DNA of 64,000 nucleotides from Ananas comosus. Lineage: Eukaryota; Streptophyta; Magnoliopsida; Poales; Bromeliaceae. The stretch covers positions 10,480,733 through 10,544,732 of the forward strand of contig NC_033629.1 in assembly GCF_001540865.1 (NCBI RefSeq), read 5' to 3'. How positions within the stretch are numbered: position 1 is the stretch's first letter; each line of letters opens with the position of its first letter. Made by a program: the position numbers and the translations under genes. Positions 23,501 through 34,015 of this stretch are shown here, in pieces. The notes below the pieces were generated by a model. It searched no databases, had not been told where the DNA came from, and was given only the letters and a program-made list of their open reading frames with translations.

Positions 23501-26075
23501 AGTTTCACCTAGGAACTATCTTAGATACCCAATAAAAATTATCAGACTTTATCATATTACATCCTATACAGGAGTTAGGCAACAAGGAAAAAGTTAAATG
23601 CGCCGAAAGTCTATTGACTAAAGTGTTATTCTCTTTACTTTAATGCTATTATATGCCGTATTCCCTAAACTTTCCTGCAATGCGTAATTGCATTCCAGTT
23701 CCACCCTCCAAACTGCTCATGATCCTTATCCCTATAACATTACACCTTTATCCTCTACCAAATAAAAGTGTAAGCATCTACATTTAATGGGAAATGAGCG
23801 AAGTGTCATACGCAGGCACCGTGGTTTAATTGACATGTGAAGTTCACGGACTAAGTATTAAGTAAAGAAGTATACAAAACGAATCGGAGGTTTGTCAGAA
23901 AACTTACTCCGAAAGAGGTGGATTTTCTAAGCTCCCTTCGGCATATAATTCATAGATGAGAGAAGCTCTTTCTCCTCCAAGCAATTAACCAACAGTTGAC
24001 AGGTGGGGATGTGAAAGCCTCCCCAGGAAGTTTATTTCAGACTATAATTACAAAGAATATTATATGTTAGTTTTGATACACTATCGAAAAGAATTCGATG
24101 CACTAGCACACACACTACAAATTAATCAACCAATTGCAGCAAAGTTTCATGGGAATATGAAAATAAATCATATAATTTATAGCAAATTAAGCATTCAAAC
24201 CACACTAGGAAAGGAAACATGAGGGGGGGACAATTAGTGATGGATAATACATTTAAGTTATTAGTACTACTATTATTTTTGGAGAGTTTGGTTATCCTTG
24301 GTTGAACAAATACCGCACAGAATCTGATTGTGATTTAATCTAACTAATCTTATGATAAAATTAATAAATCAACTTACGATAATCGCTAAATCCAAATTAA
24401 AATTTAATGATCCGAAGCGTGCGAGCACTGCCCTAAGGCTATTCGTCCTTACGTGCGGGATTAACCGGAAATAACACCCAGGTACGACCGGAATTCCTCC
24501 TCTGCGAGCACGATCGTGAAGGAGGTTGACGGAGACTCTTTCACACCCGTGATAAAGAAATCAAGTAAATAAACAATTGATAAAAACTTAAATTAAAACC
24601 TCTTTTCACTTGTTGTTTTTCCACATGAATGTTCATATATCTATGAACAGTAGAACAAGTGTATATAAAATATTATACAGGGGAATGAGAAAATTTAACG
24701 TTGGTATTCAACGTTCAATTTTCTTAATTAGCCCTTTTAATTAGCACCCAATGAATGTCGCATGGATTCCCATGCGGACAAGTTAGCGCGAGCATGCAAA
24801 CGTCCGCGCGTGCACAGTGCGTGCGGACGTTCGCTAAAAAATAATATATAATAAAAATAAATTAAATTAATATTTTAAAATATGAAATTTAGAGATTTGA
24901 ATTTTCTCCAACAATCCCCCACAAAATTCATATCACAAAAAATTAAATAGACGAATAAATAAATCATGGGTGTTTATACTTATGCAATAGGGCGAGGTGT
25001 CTTTAAGAGACTTAACCCACTTAGTGTTAATAGTTTCCATCAGAAGGAATCGGAGTGAACCATGTCTTGAACTACGTTCCTTTGCCCTGACTTCAACTAT
25101 CACACACACAAGTACAGAAATTCTCCCGCGGGTCTGTGCGTTAATGGCCATGACAGTACCTTGAATTTTTCTAAGAGTTTCTAGTGTATAGGCCATTACG
25201 ATGCCGCGGCCACATACGGATACTCTTATATAGGTGGTTTCCTCCAGGAATGTGTGTGAGTCACATCTCGCGAAAATTATCGCCTTGGATCCATTAAGAG
25301 CTCTCAGCTCAACCTAATCCGCTACACAGAGCATACTCACCATAGGATGGAATTGGAGCTAAAGTCCTTTATTATAAATTTGTTAGAAAGTGCTGCTTGG
25401 CCGAAATGACAGCTTGTTTTTCAATTGAACCTTCTTCAAGGATCTTCTATCACAAAGGTTGGGTTCCCACTAGCGAAGGCCCTTTACGGCAAAGTCACCA
25501 TCCCCCTCGATTGACTCTAGGACTTAGTCCTTTCAGGCCTTTCGTCAAGCAATCTGCACGATTCTGATCAGATCTATAAAACTTACAAAAAATATTATAA
25601 AAGGTTAGCCATCTAATAATTTATGTCTCCAAATAATTTACCTGCCAATCTTTAGAATTTGCAAAATTCGGTTTCCAGATGAATACTAGGATAAATCACG
25701 AGAGTAATTATAATATCAAAATTTATCAAAATGATAAAAATAGTACACCACCAGTTTTAAAATTATCAGAATTTAAAAATATGGCCTTAATCATGTCTTA
25801 ATAGAATTTGGTCAACAACAAATAGATGGCACAGCAAAATAAATGATATACTATAACCAATGTATAAAATACTTAGATGTAACAAAATGTAGTGACAACT
25901 AAGAGATAGTATTATAGGTTAGGTGATGCTGGTACGAAGCGCGTCCGTACACGTAACTTAAATTTAGTGTTAGCAAACTCTCCTTAATTTACTGTGGCAA
26001 ATTCTTCTTCTTTTTTTTTTTACCAAAGATTTTTACTGTAGCAAAACATTTAAGCCGTACAAAAATATTTTACAG

Positions 26076-26123
<48 letters not shown>

Positions 26124-29100
26124 TTATATAAAAAAATAGTGAAAACAATATACATATAGTTTTTGAAATCCATAATGTCGTAAAACTTTTTTATTTCAAA
26201 AGAGCTACAACAGTAAAGCATTTTTTTTTTCTTTTTAAAATACTCATCAAATAAAATGTAAATTTAAACAAAGAAATTACATAATATGCGAATATATAGG
26301 TTTAAAATGATAATTCGCGAAAAAATTTTGTTTGAATGCCAATTATATCAAACAAATTAACTAACAAAATTATTACATATAAATTAATTTAATACGGATT
26401 AGCACTCGTCAGATTTCAATCACAATCAAATCGGAGATACGCCTTAGATTGTTGGAACAAATACCGCACAGAAATCTGATTGTGATTTAAATCTAACTAA
26501 ATCTTTATGATAAAATTAATAAAATCAACTTACCGATAATCGCTAAATCACAAATAAAATTTAATTGATCGGAAGCGTGCGAGGCACTGCCCTTAAGGCG
26601 TATTTCCGTCCTTACGTGCGGGATTAACGGAATAAACACCCAAGGTACGACCGGAATTCCTCCTCCTGGAGCGACGATCGTGAAGGAGGTTGACGGAGAT
26701 CTTTCAACACGATGATAAAGAAATCAAGTAAATAAACCAATTGATAAAAAACTTAATTAAAACCCTCTTTTCACTTTGTTGTTTTTCACATGAATGTTCA
26801 TAATCTATGAACAGTTAACAAGTGTATATAATATATATACAGTGGGATATGAGAAATTTAACCAGTTGGTATTCCACAACGTTACATTTTCTTAATTAGC
26901 CTTTTAATTAGCACCCACCATGAATGTCCGCATGGATTCCATGCGACAAGTAGCGCGAGCATGCATATACGTCGCGCGTGCACAGTGCGTGCGGACGTTC
27001 GCTTAAAAATAATCATAATAAAAATAAATTAAATTATATTTTAAAATATGAAATTTAGAGATTTTGAATTTTCTCCAACATCTATCATTGTTTTAGGCGC
27101 CTGTTGCTGCTTCTTTTCTGGTAGGGATTCAAGAAAATAATTAGAACAGATTTGCAAGACTAAAATCAATGCATAGAGTAAATCTTAATGAATTACCTTT
27201 ACCGTAGCATAAAAATTTTTAAATTATAACATAAATTTTTTTTAGTTATAAATTTAACATAAATTACCTATTTTCTACACTGTTGTGTTGATCGTACGGT
27301 CAGAAAAGACTATTCTGGAACAAGGTCAAATCAGGGTACTTGAATATTAAAAATCTTTGAACTACTTTTTCTGTCGATACTTGAACTGTTTCTAAATTAA
27401 ATTTTTTTTATCTTCTAGGTGGCGTTTGGTTTGAAACAAGGGGGGGATAGCCCTTGTTTCCCGCTTTGTTCCCAAATGGTATGTTTGGCTTCGGGAACAG
27501 TAGTTTCCGGAAAATCTTGGAACTTAGCTGGTATAAGGCTGGAACTGCTGTTCCACCCGTTTCTGGAACAAGCTTGTTCTTGGATGAGAAACAAGATTAA
27601 TTAAAATCTAAATTTAATTTTAATGGCAGTAAATTATTAATTAATCTTTAATTATATATTAAATTTTATTTAGTTATTTTAATAATTAAATAATTAAATA
27701 ATTTATTTATTTATAATTAATTATTAATAATAAGATAATTATATTATTATTAATTTATTATTATAATTAATTATTAATAATTAATAATATTTATTAATTT
27801 TTATTATAATTATTAATAATTATTAATAATTAATGGTAATCGATATTATTAATATATTATTTACAATTAATAATTTAATAATTATTTTATCTTTAATAAT
27901 TGATAATCGATGTTATTATTAATTTATTATTTATAATTATTATTAATATTATTATTATTTATTAATAAATATTACTATTAATTATTATTAATAATTTAGA
28001 ATAATCAATATTATTAATAATTTATAATTAATTAATAAGAATAATTAATAATTATTATTATTTATTAATAATTAATAATAATAATAATAATTATTAATTA
28101 GATAATCGTTATTAATAATTTATTATTTATAATTAATTATTATTATTAATTATTATTTATAATTAATTATTAATAATTAATTTTTTATTTATTTTTAAGT
28201 AATATTTTTATGTTAATTAATTACATAATATAATTTTAATTTCAAATTTTAACACTTATTCCTCTTGTTCCAATCTAATCATCCAAACACTATTTATCTT
28301 ATTCCTAGGAACAACCCAATTTTCATCCAAACACAAAATTGATCTAGTTCCTGCTTATACCTGAACTTGTACTTATTCCTAGAACTAGCAGTTCTTATTT
28401 ATACCCTAACCAAACGCAGCCCTAGAGTTTATTTTAGCTTTTTGCTGAACTAGCTAATCAATTTGTCAAATATAATAGAAAAAACTTCAAAAAGCTCCAT
28501 GTGGTTTCATACTTTTTTATTTTAGTATCCAATGGTTTAAAATATATCAAGTTAGTATCATATAATTTCGCATTTTCTCACTTTAGTTCTCTGTGGTTTA
28601 AAGTGTATCAAGTTAGTACTCTGTGATTTTATTTTGTATCAAATTAGTACCCTATGATTTTATTTTTGTATCAAGTTAGTATCCTGTGATTTTATTTTTC
28701 TCTTAATGAAATATTAAACCATATGGTACTAAAGTGAGAAAGTGCGAAATCACAAGATACTAACTTGATACACTTTAAATCACAGAATATTAAAGTGAGA
28801 AAGTACGAAACCACGGGACACTAACTTGATACAGTTTAAACCATAAGGTATTAAAGTGAGAACGAGTGAAACCACAGGGGGGTATTTGAAGTTTTCCCTG
28901 TTAGGGAAAACTTCAAAAACTAGTAGATACAGGAGCAAAAGCGGCAAAGAGATTAACTAATCAATAGGCTAGTAATAAACTTCTTTTTTCCTTTTTTTGT
29001 CGCAAGAAAATGGTGAGCGAGTAATGGGGCATTTCATCGAGCACCTCACCTGCCACTCCTGCAGCCCCTGCACGCTCTCCGCTTTGAGCTTCTTGATGGC

Positions 29101-30442
29101 CACCACCGCCGCCCCCGACGACGCCGACGCCGACGCCGCCGACGTCGCCCCCGCGGCGCCGGGGCCCTGGCCCTTCTCCTCCACCGAGCCCTTGTAGACC
29201 CTCCCGAAGCCCCCCTCGCCGAGCACGTTGTCGCTCCGGAACCCCTTCGTCGCGCTCCGCAGCTCCGCCAACGTGAAGATCCGCAGGCTCGGCGCCTCCA
29301 GGATCCGCCCGCTCGGGTGCCCCGCCCCCGCTCCGGCGCCGGCGATGGACGCGGCGGCGGCGGAGGGGGAGGTGGTGGCGGCGGCGCCGCTGGAGGAGTT
29401 CGACGCCGAGGGCCCTAAGATGGAGGGGATTAGAGGACAACGAACGAGGGTAAATTGGTAATTTCGACCGCGAGGAAGGAACGAAATGTAATGAGCCCCC
29501 TTAAATATAGGATATTTTGAAATTGGTTCCTCAAGTTTATATATTATTGCATTTCTCTTAAATATTATTAGGGGCAATTTCCTTTATACCCTAGAGTGCC
29601 AACTTATTTTCATATCCACCCTTAAAAATATGTGTTATTAAATGTACCTTACTAAAAATTCGAAGTTTTTCCAATAAATCCTCAAAATATAGATATATAA
29701 AAAAGAGAAATTTTTCGGAGTATATTATATTTGAATTAAAGGGTAAATAAAAAAATTTAGCAATTTTACAACGTTGAGAGACCATTTTCTCTTATTATTA
29801 TTATTATTATGGTCCCTTTTTAAACTGTAATTCTTATATTTTACACCTTTTTAAAGTTGTATTAGCTACTGATCAACAATCATTCTAATTAACTTTATTA
29901 CAAATAATTAAAATTTATTAAATTTGATAAAAAAATATAAATAAATATGATGAAATTTCTAATTTAATTGACCAATCAAAATCTTAATTTAGCAAAAAAA
30001 AAAAACAAAGCAAAAATTAAAAGGTGTTAAATAAGGAAAATAAAGTAAATGGTGGCATTTCTAAATGGGGAGTCTACATAGAGTTGAGGGGTATCTCCAT
30101 ACATTTTTAAATAAAACAATAACTTAATGGGTGCACAGAGACCCCCCAAAAAATAAAAACCAAGTGAAACTAAATTTAGAATACTAAGAAAGAAGAGCAA
30201 ATGCAAAATAGAGAAGAGTGAAAAATGGTAATTTGGTAAAAAAAAAAAAGAAGAAAGAATTGCATGATTAAAAAGTAAGAAAAATTAAATTAAATTAAAT
30301 TTGAAGGGGGAAAAAAATCATCTAAAAATGATAGTTTTTTCTATGTTTTATCTCAAATAAAATTAATACCTGAATTAGGAGATGTGGTATTTGTTGGGCT
30401 CATAGTTTTCATTTCCTCAGGTGAGGCAAAGCAATTCCCCAT
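17625..30442 (-). CDS. Receptor-like cytoplasmic kinase, subfamily VII (PIX13/CX32/PBL-like), six exons
   Basis: Membrane-anchored serine/threonine kinase of the type that relays signals from cell-surface receptors. Exons on the minus strand are 30442-30370, 29414-29050, 20025-19890, 19026-18884, 18785-18662 and 18061-17625; phases join exactly to give 425 aa. The N-terminus [10 protein letters not shown] has Gly2 and Cys4, the usual myristoylation/palmitoylation pair. Kinase motifs: glycine loop GEGGFG (90-95), ATP-binding lysine in VAIKKL (132), [14 protein letters not shown] (147-160), catalytic loop YRDFKASN with Asp229, DFG (247-249), [12 protein letters not shown] (265-276), [17 protein letters not shown]. 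An Ala/Ser/Gly-rich insert (about 105-127) lengthens the N-lobe between the glycine loop and the lysine. Intron 2 is about 9 kb as assembled because it includes the spurious-looking second copy of exons 3-6 and a copia remnant. Exon 1-2 junction: one base plus GG makes Gly25. The specific family member cannot be named. Confidence 0.9.
20520..20520. other. Single N at the junction of the ~4 kb duplicate
   Basis: The N falls exactly where copy 1 ends (CGTGAAGGA) and copy 2 begins (T-run then CGGCGAGAAAA). A lone N at a repeat junction is typical of a residual gap mark after gap filling. Confidence 0.85.
20521..24523. repeat. Second copy of the ~4 kb direct near-duplication
   Basis: Collinear with 16555-20519, from the right end of the long-inverted-repeat element through kinase exons 6 to 3 (plus-strand order) into the copia LTR. 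Differences are dominated by one-base indels about every 20-50 bases. Islands such as 21551-21730 and about 23580-23700 are essentially identical to copy 1. That mixture suits uncorrected long-read sequence with partly polished patches. Confidence 0.9.
21557..24055 (-). pseudogene. Duplicate, indel-riddled kinase exons 3-6
   Basis: Minus-strand counterparts of kinase exon 3 (about 24050-23910), exon 4 (about 23010-22865), exon 5 (about 22765-22610) and exon 6 (about 22008-21557). Exon 6' keeps the C-terminal tail ([19 protein letters not shown] and on) perfectly. Its front part is frame-shifted several times: [17 protein letters not shown] becomes a jumble. Exon 5' no longer encodes a clean DFG-to-APE segment. 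These exons should not be counted as a second gene or as extra exons. Confidence 0.8.
25501..25578 (-). pseudogene. C-terminal remnant of a copia polyprotein (RNase H end)
   Basis: The minus strand reads [20 protein letters not shown] and ends in GGW and a stop at 25501. The phrase ADCLTKGL matches the ADPLTKGL-type end of the RNase H region of plant copia polyproteins. It is followed by 3' non-coding sequence, then the polypurine tract and LTR. Upstream the polyprotein is deleted. Confidence 0.75.
26080..26120. repeat. Poly-T tract (about 41 T)
   Basis: A pure T run inside the remains of the copia element. It may mark an old retroposon tail on the minus strand, or be simple replication slippage. 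Confidence 0.8.
27418..28421. repeat. Harbinger/Tourist-like element with an extremely ATTA-rich core
   Basis: Termini GGTGGCGTTTGGTTTG and (reverse complement of right end) GGCTGCGTTTGGTTAGG, flanked on both sides by CTA (27415-27417 and 28422-28424). Subterminal parts mirror each other (ACAAG... and TTGTTCCA, GGAACA). The core from about 27600 to 28260 is almost wholly TTA/TAA/ATT. No transposase was seen. Confidence 0.6.
28478..28898. mobile_element. Mutator-type MITE, related to 9662-10018, lacking a matching target duplication
   Basis: The left end GAAAAAACTTCAAAAAGCTC and right end (TTTGAAGTTTTCCC) match the family, with several CTGTGGTTT/AAACCACAG blocks between. The flanks do not form a 9-bp repeat. 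Four bases after the right end a new left terminus (GGGAAAACTTCAAAAAC, about 28903-28919) begins and stops, so a second copy seems to have been truncated or recombined here. Confidence 0.7.
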
Positions 30443-31398
30443 GCCCAAAACACTACTGTTCTTTTCCCCTCTCACTTATATTTCTCTCTCTCTCTCTCTC
30501 TCTTTTTAAACTATTTATGCTCCTTTATGATTCTAAGGAGTTGCAATTAATATAGAGAATGGTTTTTAGAGAGAGAGAGAGAGAGAGAAGAGTTGATATT
30601 TGATGATGTTATAGGCTCCCTATGTTTGCTTAGGTGCATTTTTATATCTCATTTGTGGTGGTGGGTGGTGTTTAAAAGGCCATCAACATGAGAGAAATAT
30701 TTTTTTTTTTAAAAAAAAAGGAAAAAAAAAAAAGAAGAGATATCAACATCATTGAGGAAAGTAAATTTGGCCTGCAAATGTGTTTTTTAAGAAGTGAGTC
30801 TTTCAAAGATGATCTTCCCTTTTCTTTTATGCTTCTATCTTTTTCTTTTGGATTTTGGGACCTTCCACTGTTGCTTTAGCCCAGGGTGTTGGGTTACAGG
30901 GATCATGTTGGTCCCAAATATGTTACTTTTTATGTACTGTCAGTATATTGCACATCCATTATATTGCCAGGACAACCACTGATCAGCTGTCTCAGCATTG
31001 TACATATTAATGCATCAGTAATATATAAAGAAAATTTATATTACCTTGTCAACAAGTATATTGGAAGTACAGAATGGTATACGTGTCTTTCTCCCGTACT
31101 CCACTTTCGTACAACCTATTGTCCTCCGCGCCCTCTCCCAACCGAGGAATTCTACACTGTCACACTTGCAACAAATCAATCATATTTTTTCTTTTCAAAT
31201 AAAAATATAATAAAAATATTTTTTTTATAATCATGATGAGACATATATCTCTAAAAGAAGTTATTTGATTGGTTTGTTACGCCACATCACCAATATACCC
31301 GTTGCATTCTAGAATTTTTCCTCCCAACCTCCTCTCGCCATACTTCCCGTACACCGTTCCTACCCTCTTCCTGCACTCTTCCCCATCCTCTCCTCTTA
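30443..31398. other. Upstream region of the kinase gene
   Basis: Probably includes the kinase promoter and leader on the minus strand. It holds a (TC)n run at 30481-30503 and a (GA)n run at about 30570-30588. No other gene is recognised, and the small open frames have no family resemblance. Confidence 0.5.
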
Positions 31399-31407
31399 TT
31401 TCTTTTT

Positions 31408-31831
31408 GGAAAAACTTCAAAAACCCCCATGTGGTTTTACACTTTTTCATTTTAGTATCCTATGGTTTAAAGTGTATCAGGTTAGTATCCTATAGTTTCG
31501 CACTTTTTCACTTTAGTACCCTGTGGTTTAAAGTGTATCAAGTTAGTACTCTATGGTTTTATTTTTGTATCAAGTTAGTACTCTGTGATTTTATTTTTGT
31601 ATCAAGTTAGTACCATGTGGTTATATTTTTTCTCTTAATGAAATATTAAACCACAAGGTACTAAAATAAGAAAGTGCGAAACCACAGGGTACTAACTTGA
31701 TACACTTTAAACCACAGGGTACTAAAGTGAGAGAGTGCGAAACCACAGGGTACTAACTTGATACACTTTAAACCACAGGGTAATAAAGTGAGAAAGAGTA
31801 AAACCACAAGGGGGTTTTATGAAGTTTTCCC
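31408..31831. mobile_element. Mutator-type MITE with 9-bp target duplication
   Basis: Same family as 9662-10018: left end GGAAAAACTTCAAAAACCCC, right end GGGGTTTTATGAAGTTTTCC plus C, with interior AAACCACAGGGTACTAA blocks in both orientations. TTTCTTTTT occurs at 31399-31407 and again at 31832-31840, a perfect 9-bp duplication, though it is low in complexity. Confidence 0.78.
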
Positions 31832-32023
31832 TTTCTTTTTTATCACTCTCCCAAATTCCAACCCTAACCCATTTTCTCCTTTTTATCCTCTGCCTACTTC
31901 CCGTCCCTTCCTCCTCACCCTCTCCGCTGCCTGGCATGGCGTCCGCCTCCTCATTGCCGCCTATGGGCTTAGCTCTTGACTTACAAAGCATGTAAGGCAA
32001 AATATTTTCTTTCTTTCTTGGCC

Positions 32024-32903
32024 AATTTGCATAAAAAATCCACTAGTTTTGCGCTTTTGCAAAATGGGCCACCTTTTTCGATTTTGCAGATTCGGGCCGG
32101 ATTTTTAGTAAACTGACCAAAATATCCTTATACCTTTCTCTCTCTCCTTTTTTTTTCTCGCGTTCTTTTTTTTCTCACAGAAGAAGGCGACGGAGGCGAA
32201 CGCGAAAACGGCCCCCATCGTTTCCGACACCGTCACCCTCCTCGCTTCCGACACCGTCACCCTCCTCGCCTCCGACACCATCTCCATTTAGTGCTAATCC
32301 ATAGATTCTCCCGTACATTTCTCGCCCTCCTTGCCTCCGACACCGACGAGGCCGCGCTCGCCGCCGCCCTCCTCTGGGGTAAGTAGGTGGGCCGCGTGCC
32401 CCTTCCCTCGCCGGCGAGCTTCTCGACGCTGAGAAATACTTTCTCTTTATCGTCGACGGCGGTGGTGGGAACGCGAATTTTCAGAAATGAGTTTGGTGGA
32501 TGCAAAATCTAATGCAGTGGAGGTGGAGGGTGAAGACGGATGAAGAGGACGCGTTACCATCCTCGTTATCGTCGCGGAGAGCTGCAGAGGCGGTGGAGAA
32601 AGGTCGGAGAGAAAAAGAAAACCTCAGCGGAGTCAGNAAAAAAAAAAAAAAAGAGGGTCGCAGCGCGGCCTCGATGGGGTCTGAGATGAGTAGGGCGAAG
32701 GGTGCGCGGGCGAGGGTGAGGGTGAGGGCGTGAGATGCAGAGACGATGGGGGTCGTTTCCGCCTTCGCCTCCGTCACCTTCTTCGGCAAGAAAAAAAAAG
32801 AAATGCAAGAAAAAAAAGGAGAGAGAAAAAGGTATAAGGATATTTTGGTCAGTTTACTAAAAATCCGGCCCGAATCTGCAAAATCGAAAAAGGTAGCCCT
32901 TCC
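32024..32903. mobile_element. Smaller relative of the long-inverted-repeat element, GC-rich interior
   Basis: The left end GGCCAATTTGCATAAAAAAT is followed by TTTTGCAGATTCGGGCCGGA and CTGACCAAAATATCC. The right side repeats the last two in reverse (AAAATATTTTGGTCAGTTTA is close, then GGCCCGAATCTGCAAAATC). The mirrored zone also includes AAGGCGACGGAGGCGAAC-type GC-rich sequence, so the inverted repeats reach roughly 200 bases. The outermost 40 bases of the right end are missing; minisatellite sequence begins there instead. An N sits at 32637. Confidence 0.6.
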
Positions 32904-33200
32904 TGCTGATGCCGGTGCCGCTCGGCTCTTCCTATTGTCGTCTAGTGTCGCCTGGCTCTTTTTGTTGTTGCCTGCTGTCGCTCAGTTCTTCCTGCTGATG
33001 CCTAGTGCCACTCGGCTCTTCCTATTATCCTCTGGTGCTACTCGGCTCTTCTTGTTGTTGCTCGGTGTCCCTTGGCTCTTCCTACTGACCACCGGTGTTA
33101 CTCGGCATTTTCTATTATCGTCTGGTGCCACTTAGCTCTTCTTGCTATCGTTGTTCGTCTCTTCTAATGCCCGGTGCCACTCAACTCTTCTTGTTGTCGA
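32903..33200 (+). repeat. Minisatellite of ~30-bp units (about 10 copies)
   Basis: Units such as GGTGCCACTCGGCTCTTCCT followed by ATTATCCTCT repeat with a period near 30 bases. On the plus strand most units stay open and would read as a decapeptide like LFLLSSGATR, but no start, domain or neighbouring exon supports translation. It abuts the truncated end of the long-inverted-repeat element. Confidence 0.75.
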
Positions 33201-33221
33201 TTGAACAATACGACATAATAC

Positions 33222-33440
33222 GTGGAGTTGAGCTATGATACTTTTATAAGTATCACCATCATGGTGCTATTAGGTTTTAAGCCATTGGATCTACTTTTTG
33301 ATTATTAATAGCCCTTGGATTAAACACTATTCCACCTACCACCACCTACCACCACCTACCACCATCATCTCAACCTCACATCTCTCCATCCAAGGGCTAA
33401 AAACACACAAGTATCACCCCCATGATACTTTTACAAGTAT
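33222..33440. repeat. Small MITE with AGTATCA-type inverted ends
   Basis: Left: GAGCTATGATACTTTTATAA. Right, reverse-complemented: GGGCTAGAATACTTGTAAAA. Both continue into a GTATCA block. The interior contains four CCACCTA-type tandem units near 33330-33365. About 220 bp, non-coding. Confidence 0.55.
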
Positions 33441-33745
33441 TCTAGCCCTACTCTAATACGTGATTATTTCTCTTTTTGATAATCTGCTTTTATTCCACTA
33501 ATGATATAACAAAACTATTCTATATATTAATCATATATCCTTTAGGATTTCTTACAATGAGATAATATAGGAAACTGTTTTGTTATGACTTTTGACTTGA
33601 AATAATCTCTAATATGTGTAATATTTTTATTTCTACAAATATTATTTTTATTGTCACTTAATAATAACTGATGTATGTTTATGTTTATTGTAAATCTATT
33701 CGTATGCTACGAAGCCCGGATTCTTAACTAGTATATATGTGTGTG

Positions 33746-33749
<4 letters not shown>

Positions 33750-33791
<42 letters not shown>

Positions 33792-34015
33792 GTCCGGCTA
33801 CTATATTATTGATAATACCAAGCTTTTAATACTATATATCGAGTTTTCTACTATTATATCTGCTCTTTGATCATTTCCACCTATTAGATTATAATATTCA
33901 ACTAATCACCCCCTCAACCCTAAGGTATCACTATCATCCTAACCACACATTCTTTCATTCAATGGCCGAAAACTCAACAATATCAAGTATTTTGTACTAT
34001 CAATAGTATAGTAGC

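Larger units (their letters stand above)
24299..27080 (-). mobile_element. Internally deleted copia-type LTR retrotransposon in kinase intron 2
   Basis: Two direct LTRs, 24299-24913 and 26450-27080, bound about 1.5 kb. On the minus strand each LTR begins TGTTGGAGAAAATTC and ends TTTGTTCCAACA. A polypurine tract (TTTTGTGGGGGAT) precedes the downstream LTR, and the internal part ends with a copia polyprotein C-terminus (see 25501-25578). The gag, protease, integrase and most reverse transcriptase regions are missing. No primer-binding site or matching 5-bp target duplication could be recognised. Small indels between the LTRs may partly be sequence errors, so dating by LTR divergence would be unreliable. 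Confidence 0.8.

Noticed and set aside
21557..24055. A second tandem kinase gene
   Set aside because: Indel pattern, the N junction and the absence of duplicate exons 1-2 point to an assembly duplicate.
24933..25196. 87-codon minus-strand open frame in the copia remnant
   Set aside because: It lies after the polyprotein stop codon, in the element's 3' non-coding part, with no family resemblance.
29228..29461. Plus-strand open frame over kinase exon 2
   Set aside because: Antisense shadow of the GC-rich kinase exon.
32257..32808. Alanine/arginine-rich open frames near 32.5 kb
   Set aside because: They span the N at 32637 and the mirrored GC-rich zone of a transposon; frames on both strands reflect base composition.
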